From positions 1 to 17,440 of the forward strand of contig MZGM01000017.1 of NCBI GenBank assembly GCA_002085035.1: 17,440 nt of DNA, in the 5' to 3' direction. This stretch comes from Candidatus Zhuqueibacterota bacterium 4484_219 (GTDB lineage Bacteria; Zhuqueibacterota; JdFR-76; 4484-219). The stretch's first letter is position 1. Each line of letters starts with the position of its first letter. The notes beneath the pieces are model-generated. The model ran no database searches. It saw nothing but the letters and a program-made list of their open reading frames with translations, and was not told the DNA's origin. Below, in pieces: positions 13,694 to 17,440 of this stretch. Position numbers and translations under genes: made by a program.

Positions 13694-15619
13694 ATGATGA
13701 AATATCAGATTTTAGAATCTGTTGATTTTCCTCAAGATCTAAAAAAGTTAAGTGTCCCTGAGTTAGCTCTGTTAGCCCGGGAGATACGAGATTTCCTGGT
13801 TACAACTGTGTCTCAGGTAGGGGGGCATTTAGCTCCCAGTTTAGGAGTGGTGGAGCTAACATTAGCGTTGCACTACATTTTTGATGCACCCCGCGATAAA
13901 ATTATCTGGGACGTTGGTCATCAGGCTTATGTCCATAAGATTCTTACTGGGCGTCGCCGCCGGTTCTCCACGTTGCGGCAATATGGGGGTATTAGCGGAT
14001 TTCCTCGAATCTCTGAAAGTGAGTACGATGTTTATGGTACTGGCCACGCCAGCACTGCTATCTCGGCAGCCTTAGGTATGGTTTGTGCGCGTGACCATCA
14101 GCAGGAAAATTACTCCGTGGTAGCTGTGGTGGGAGATGGGGCTATGACAGGCGGTATTGCTTTCGAGGGATTAAATAACGCTGGTGCTTTGGGTAAAAAT
14201 TTAATTGTTATTCTCAATGACAACCGTATGGCGATATCTCCCAATGTCGGTGCGCTGTCACGCTATTTAACCGCCATTATTACTGCTCCAGCATACAATA
14301 AAATTAAAGCCGATATTTGGGAATTGACGGGCAAGATGGCTGGGGTGGGTAAACGTATTCGGCAAAGTGCACGGCGTATTGAAGAAGCCTTTAAAGCGGT
14401 TTTGGTCCCAGGGCTGCTTTTTGAACGTTTCGGATTCCGATACATTGGTCCGGTAGATGGTCATAACCTCTCACAACTTATCAAGGTGCTGCGCGAAGTC
14501 AGGCGAATGAGTGGCCCAATCCTTGTCCATGTAATTACTATTAAAGGGAAGGGGTACAAATTTGCTGAACAGGATGCACGTCGTTTCCATGGTCTTGGTG
14601 CTTTTGACCCAGACACCGGGCTGGTGGTGGAAAAAAAGAGTGTTTCTTCCTACACCGAGGTATTTGGAAAAACTCTAGTTGATTTGGCCTCCCGAGATGA
14701 GAAAATTGTCGGGATTACCGCTGCTATGCCAGATGGTACTGGATTGAAATTTTTTGCTGAAGCTTATCCAAAACGCTTTTATGATGTGGGAATTGCTGAG
14801 CAGCATGCTGTAACCTTTGCCGCTGGACTTGTGCTGGGAGGCTGTAAGCCGGTAGTAGCTATTTATTCCACGTTCCTACAGCGAGCTTATGACCAACTAG
14901 TCCATGATGTGGGAATTCAAAACCTACCTATCGTGTTTGTGCTCGATCGGGGTGGCTTAGTAGGAGAGGATGGCCCAACTCATCATGGCGTCTTTGACCT
15001 GAGCTACTTGCGTACTATCCCTAACTTTGTAATCATGTCGCCTAAAGATGAGGCGGAATTGCAAGACATGCTCTTCACTGCAATGTATTATGTTCATAGT
15101 CCCGTTGCTATTCGGTATCCCCGAGGGGCGGGACTGGGTGTGCCGTTGCAACAGAAGTACCACCGATTACAGATTGGGAAAAGTGAAACTGTCAAACGAG
15201 GAACTGATGTGGCTATCTTAGCTATTGGTTCTATGGTAACATCTGCTCTGAAAGCTGCTCAAATTCTCAAAAAGCAGGGCATTTCGGTTCAGGTTGAAAA
15301 TATGCGTTTTGTTAAACCTTTAGATACTGAAAAATTGAAAAAAATCGCTCAAAGATTTCCACTGGTTGTAACGGTGGAGGATAACATTCTCAATGGTGGA
15401 TTTGGTAGTGGTGTAGTAGAATTTTTTGTTGATCACGGCTATGAGAATTTGCGAGTACTGCGTCTGGGGATTATTGATCAATTTATAGAACATGGTGCCA
15501 AAGAGGTTCTCTATCACAAATTAGGATTAGATGCCGAGGGGATTGCTAATGCCATCTTAAAGCGCCTTGAATCTCCCTCTGTTTATGTTAATGAAACCAT
15601 TTCTACTAAAGCTCGATGA
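13694..15619 (+). CDS. dxs: 1-deoxy-D-xylulose-5-phosphate synthase
   Basis: A 641-residue thiamine-diphosphate enzyme joining pyruvate and glyceraldehyde 3-phosphate, the first step of the MEP route to isoprenoids and also a feeder of thiamine and pyridoxal synthesis. Visible motifs are GGHLAPSLGVVELT, the ThDP site GDGAMTGG (147-154) to ILNDNRM, FGFRYIGPVDGHN, catalytic Glu369 in DVGIAEQHAVTFAAGL, DRGGLVGEDGPTHHGVFDL and RYPRGAG. All active-site residues appear intact. I use ATG 13694; a second ATG follows at 13697 and both fit GGGAG at 13684-13688. A GTG at 13682 would lie within that site and is unlikely. The frame ends in an ATGA overlap with nadK. The organism therefore probably uses the MEP pathway. 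Confidence 0.97.
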   Translation: MMKYQILESVDFPQDLKKLSVPELALLAREIRDFLVTTVSQVGGHLAPSLGVVELTLALHYIFDAPRDKIIWDVGHQAYVHKILTGRRRRFSTLRQYGGISGFPRISESEYDVYGTGHASTAISAALGMVCARDHQQENYSVVAVVGDGAMTGGIAFEGLNNAGALGKNLIVILNDNRMAISPNVGALSRYLTAIITAPAYNKIKADIWELTGKMAGVGKRIRQSARRIEEAFKAVLVPGLLFERFGFRYIGPVDGHNLSQLIKVLREVRRMSGPILVHVITIKGKGYKFAEQDARRFHGLGAFDPDTGLVVEKKSVSSYTEVFGKTLVDLASRDEKIVGITAAMPDGTGLKFFAEAYPKRFYDVGIAEQHAVTFAAGLVLGGCKPVVAIYSTFLQRAYDQLVHDVGIQNLPIVFVLDRGGLVGEDGPTHHGVFDLSYLRTIPNFVIMSPKDEAELQDMLFTAMYYVHSPVAIRYPRGAGLGVPLQQKYHRLQIGKSETVKRGTDVAILAIGSMVTSALKAAQILKKQGISVQVENMRFVKPLDTEKLKKIAQRFPLVVTVEDNILNGGFGSGVVEFFVDHGYENLRVLRLGIIDQFIEHGAKEVLYHKLGLDAEGIANAILKRLESPSVYVNETISTKAR

Positions 15620-16497
15620 GTAACCACATAACATTTGGCATAGTAGCAAATCTGGACAAGAAGATCGTCTGGCAGATAGTGCCTCAATTTCTTGCTATTT
15701 TGCAGAAAAAAGGGGTTGATGCTATTGTTGCCGACGACATTTATGCAAATTTACCTGTATCCGATCTTGTAAGGGCAAGCTGCGAAAAATCTAAACTGGG
15801 TGCACGGTGTGACATCGTGATTGCTTTTGGGGGGGATGGAACAATGTTGGCCACTGCGCGCGATGTCGGTCGCAGTGGAGTGCCAATATTAGGAGTCAAT
15901 GTAGGACGGTTTGGATTTTTAGCTGAAATTTCAATCGATGAACTCTACAGCAAAATAGACGATTTAATAGCCGGCAACTATGAGGTTGAAAGTCGGATGG
16001 CGTTAGAGGCTGTGTTGTACACAGCCAAAAGAAAACGGCAGTATTATGCTTTCAATGATGTGGTATTGGACAAGGGAGGAGTCCCACGTACGATTTTTAT
16101 CGAGACCTACATCGATGACGAATATTTAAACACTTACAATGCTGACGGGATTATTGTTTCCACTCCAACAGGGTCAACAGCCTATTCTTTGTCTGCGGGT
16201 GGGCCTCTACTTTCCCCGGATATGAATTCTTTGTTGATTACCCCTATATGCCCACACTCGTTGTCCCAGCGTCCATTAGCAATCAAGGAAGACAAAGTGA
16301 TAAAAATCAAAGCCTGGTCGGAAAGCGGCCGGATGTTATTTTCCGCAGATGGTCAGAAAGTGGCTGTCGTTACTACCGGTGATATTATCGAAGTCCGAAA
16401 ATCCCCGGATCCTGTACGATTGGTGAAATGTTCAGGAAAGAGTTTCTATCAAGTATTACGCACAAAGCTAAATTGGGGTGAGGACAAAAAATTGTAA
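15616..16497 (+). CDS. nadK: NAD kinase
   Basis: A 293-residue cytoplasmic enzyme phosphorylating NAD to NADP. The diagnostic GGDGTML has catalytic Asp74 (GGDG at 72-75), followed by GVNVGRFGFLAEI, FNDVVLDKG (the usual NE/ND substrate site), YNADGIIVSTPTGSTAYSLS, AGGPLLSPDMNSLLITPICPH and the ending RTKLNWGED. Length and motif order are typical. Its ATG overlaps the dxs stop by four bases, and it ends the kinase-xseA-xseB-dxs-nadK run. I see no clear terminator in the 90 bases after it. NADPH from this enzyme is used by later MEP pathway steps, which may explain the pairing with dxs. Confidence 0.96.
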   Translation: MSNHITFGIVANLDKKIVWQIVPQFLAILQKKGVDAIVADDIYANLPVSDLVRASCEKSKLGARCDIVIAFGGDGTMLATARDVGRSGVPILGVNVGRFGFLAEISIDELYSKIDDLIAGNYEVESRMALEAVLYTAKRKRQYYAFNDVVLDKGGVPRTIFIETYIDDEYLNTYNADGIIVSTPTGSTAYSLSAGGPLLSPDMNSLLITPICPHSLSQRPLAIKEDKVIKIKAWSESGRMLFSADGQKVAVVTTGDIIEVRKSPDPVRLVKCSGKSFYQVLRTKLNWGEDKKL

Positions 16498-16588
16498 ACT
16501 GTGAAGAATAGTTTAGTGTTAAATTGCTTCTAATTTCTACATTAACTGCCCATATTTCTTCTTAAGTCTCTATATACTTAAATATGTT

Positions 16589-16608
16589 CCAATAAACTCC
16601 AATAAACT
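16589..16608 (+). repeat. Tandem 10-bp direct repeat upstream of the groES promoter
   Basis: CCAATAAACT occurs twice with no gap (16589-16598 and 16599-16608) and ends three bases before the -35 box. It may be an upstream promoter element or activator site, or a simple replication-slip duplication. Confidence 0.6.
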
Positions 16609-16611
16609 TAC

Positions 16612-16639
16612 TTGAAAAAGAGCTGATTTGTGTTATATT
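16612..16639 (+). promoter_or_regulatory. Promoter of the groES-groEL operon
   Basis: TTGAAA (16612-16617) and TATATT (16634-16639) are 16 bases apart. A TGT at 16631-16633 gives an extended -10 (TGn). The expected transcription start, near 16646, falls just before the CIRCE element, the usual arrangement for HrcA-controlled genes. Confidence 0.6.
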
Positions 16640-16651
16640 TAATACCAGCAA

Positions 16652-16678
16652 TTAGCACTCAACTGCATAGATTGCTAA
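16652..16678. promoter_or_regulatory. CIRCE operator (HrcA binding site)
   Basis: TTAGCACTC (16652-16660), a nine-base spacer, then GATTGCTAA (16670-16678). The consensus is TTAGCACTC-N9-GAGTGCTAA; only one base of the right arm differs (T for G). It lies between the predicted promoter and groES, so HrcA should repress the operon until heat shock occupies GroEL. The single mismatch may lower affinity slightly. Confidence 0.93.
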
Positions 16679-16706
16679 CAAAAATTAAGTCGAAAGGAGG
16701 GATTAC

Positions 16707-16991
16707 ATGAAGATCAAACCATTAGCAGACAGGGTTGTGGTAAAGCTGATTGAACCCGAAGAGAATGTGAAAGGTGGAATCATTATTCCCGATACTGCCA
16801 AAGAGAAACCTCAGCAAGGTGAGGTAGTGGCAGTAGGGCCGGGTAGAATTACCGAAAACGGTAATAAGATACCCATGGAAGTTAAAGTTGGTGATCGTGT
16901 GTTATTTGGCAAATATGCTGGTACAGAAGTAACTGTAGACGATCAGGAATATCTAATCATGAAGGAAAGTGATATTTTAGCGGTAATTTGA
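16707..16991 (+). CDS. groES: Co-chaperonin GroES (Hsp10)
   Basis: A 94-residue subunit of the heptameric lid that caps GroEL and encloses folding substrates. It begins MKIKPLADRVVVK, has the mobile loop EENVKGGIIIPDTAKEKP (about 18-35) with the hydrophobic III that docks on GroEL, then GEVVAVGPGR and DRVLFGKYAGTEV. Length is typical. AAAGGAGG (16693-16700) precedes the ATG by six bases. It is the first gene of the CIRCE-controlled operon. Confidence 0.98.
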   Translation: MKIKPLADRVVVKLIEPEENVKGGIIIPDTAKEKPQQGEVVAVGPGRITENGNKIPMEVKVGDRVLFGKYAGTEVTVDDQEYLIMKESDILAVI

Positions 16992-17033
16992 ATTTAGTGA
17001 ACAGGAAAGCCCTAACGGAAGGAGGGAAAAGAT

Positions 17034-17440
17034 ATGGCGAAGTTAATAGATTTTGAAATGGACGCCCGTTCCGCATTAAAACGTGGTGTGGATAAGTTGG
17101 CAGATGCGGTGACTGTTACACTTGGTCCCAAGGGTCGTAATGTGGTTATTGACAAGAAGTTTGGTGCACCCACTGTTACTAAAGATGGTGTAACAGTAGC
17201 CAAGGAAATTGAGCTTGAGGATCCAGTGGAGAACATGGGTGCTCAGATGGTGAAAGAGGTAGCTTCCAAAACCAGCGATGCTGCTGGTGATGGAACTACT
17301 ACTGCTACTGTTCTGGCGCGTGCAATATTTAACGAAGGGTTGAAAAACGTTACCGCAGGTGCTAGCCCCATGCATCTGAAACGAGGGATTACCAAGGCAG
17401 TTGAGGCATTGGTGGATGAAATTAAAAAGCTTAGTAAAGA
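17034..17440 (+). CDS. groEL: Chaperonin GroEL (Hsp60), N-terminal part
   Basis: The frame is open from ATG 17034 to the window's end, giving 135 complete codons of an expected 540 or so. It shows VTLGPKGRNVVI, TKDGVTVAKEIELED and DAAGDGTTTATVLA, with Asp86 matching the ATPase aspartate (E. coli Asp87). AAGGAGG (17019-17025) lies eight bases before the ATG, 42 bases after groES. It should be co-transcribed with groES under CIRCE/HrcA control. Nothing in the visible part is unusual; truncation is only by the window edge. Confidence 0.98.
   Translation, partial: MAKLIDFEMDARSALKRGVDKLADAVTVTLGPKGRNVVIDKKFGAPTVTKDGVTVAKEIELEDPVENMGAQMVKEVASKTSDAAGDGTTTATVLARAIFNEGLKNVTAGASPMHLKRGITKAVEALVDEIKKLSK

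Noticed and set aside
1..17440. Phage, transposase, toxin-antitoxin, defence or CRISPR content
   Set aside because: No integrase, transposase, nuclease-antitoxin pair, or regularly spaced repeat was seen on either strand; the gene set is housekeeping plus polysaccharide synthesis.

Overview
The window looks like ordinary bacterial chromosome: all genes are on the + strand, tightly packed, usually with strong GGAGG-type ribosome binding sites, and TTG starts are frequent. Most of it is housekeeping. The 5' end holds the tail of a surface-polysaccharide cluster. Two features hint at lineage: a 31-residue, very basic protein of the AURKAIP1/COX24 (mS38/bS22-like) type next to an HU gene, and a CIRCE-controlled groES-groEL operon. 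The small protein closely resembles forms I associate with the Bacteroidota/Calditrichota (FCB) side of the tree. The organism is therefore probably an FCB-group or neighbouring candidate-phylum bacterium, but this is an inference from recall and not from a search.

Layout. 1-3052: end of one glycosyltransferase, a complete family 4 glycosyltransferase, a C-terminal remnant of a family 2 glycosyltransferase, and a polyprenyl glycosylphosphotransferase (the enzyme that loads the first sugar phosphate on the lipid carrier). 3053-4666: a sugar aminotransferase of the DegT/DnrJ/EryC1/StrS family standing alone between two non-coding stretches; it has a probable terminator behind it and related inverted repeat sequences on both sides. 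4667-9245: serS, an M29 aminopeptidase, a broken YfcE-type phosphoesterase, a 6-phosphofructokinase and an inositol-monophosphatase-family enzyme. 9366-9942: a compact unit with a good promoter, HU, the 31-aa basic protein and a strong terminator. 9962-16497: a tightly linked run of a REC-PAS-GAF histidine kinase, xseA, xseB, dxs and nadK, with ATGA overlaps at kinase/xseA and dxs/nadK. 16589-17440: promoter, CIRCE operator, groES and the first 135 codons of groEL, which runs off the window.

How they fit together. The first block would assemble repeat units for an exopolysaccharide or O-antigen-like polymer; the aminotransferase supplies an amino sugar nucleotide. The rest covers translation (serS, the mS38/bS22-like protein), peptide turnover, glycolysis, nucleoid packing, DNA repair (exonuclease VII), isoprenoid precursor synthesis (dxs), NADP supply (nadK) and protein folding. 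I see no phage, transposase, CRISPR array, tRNA or rRNA. I found no convincing new multi-gene system. The points most worth a second look are the two gene remnants, the unannotated-size 31-aa gene, the inverted repeats around the aminotransferase, and the sensor kinase welded to the xse-dxs-nadK operon.
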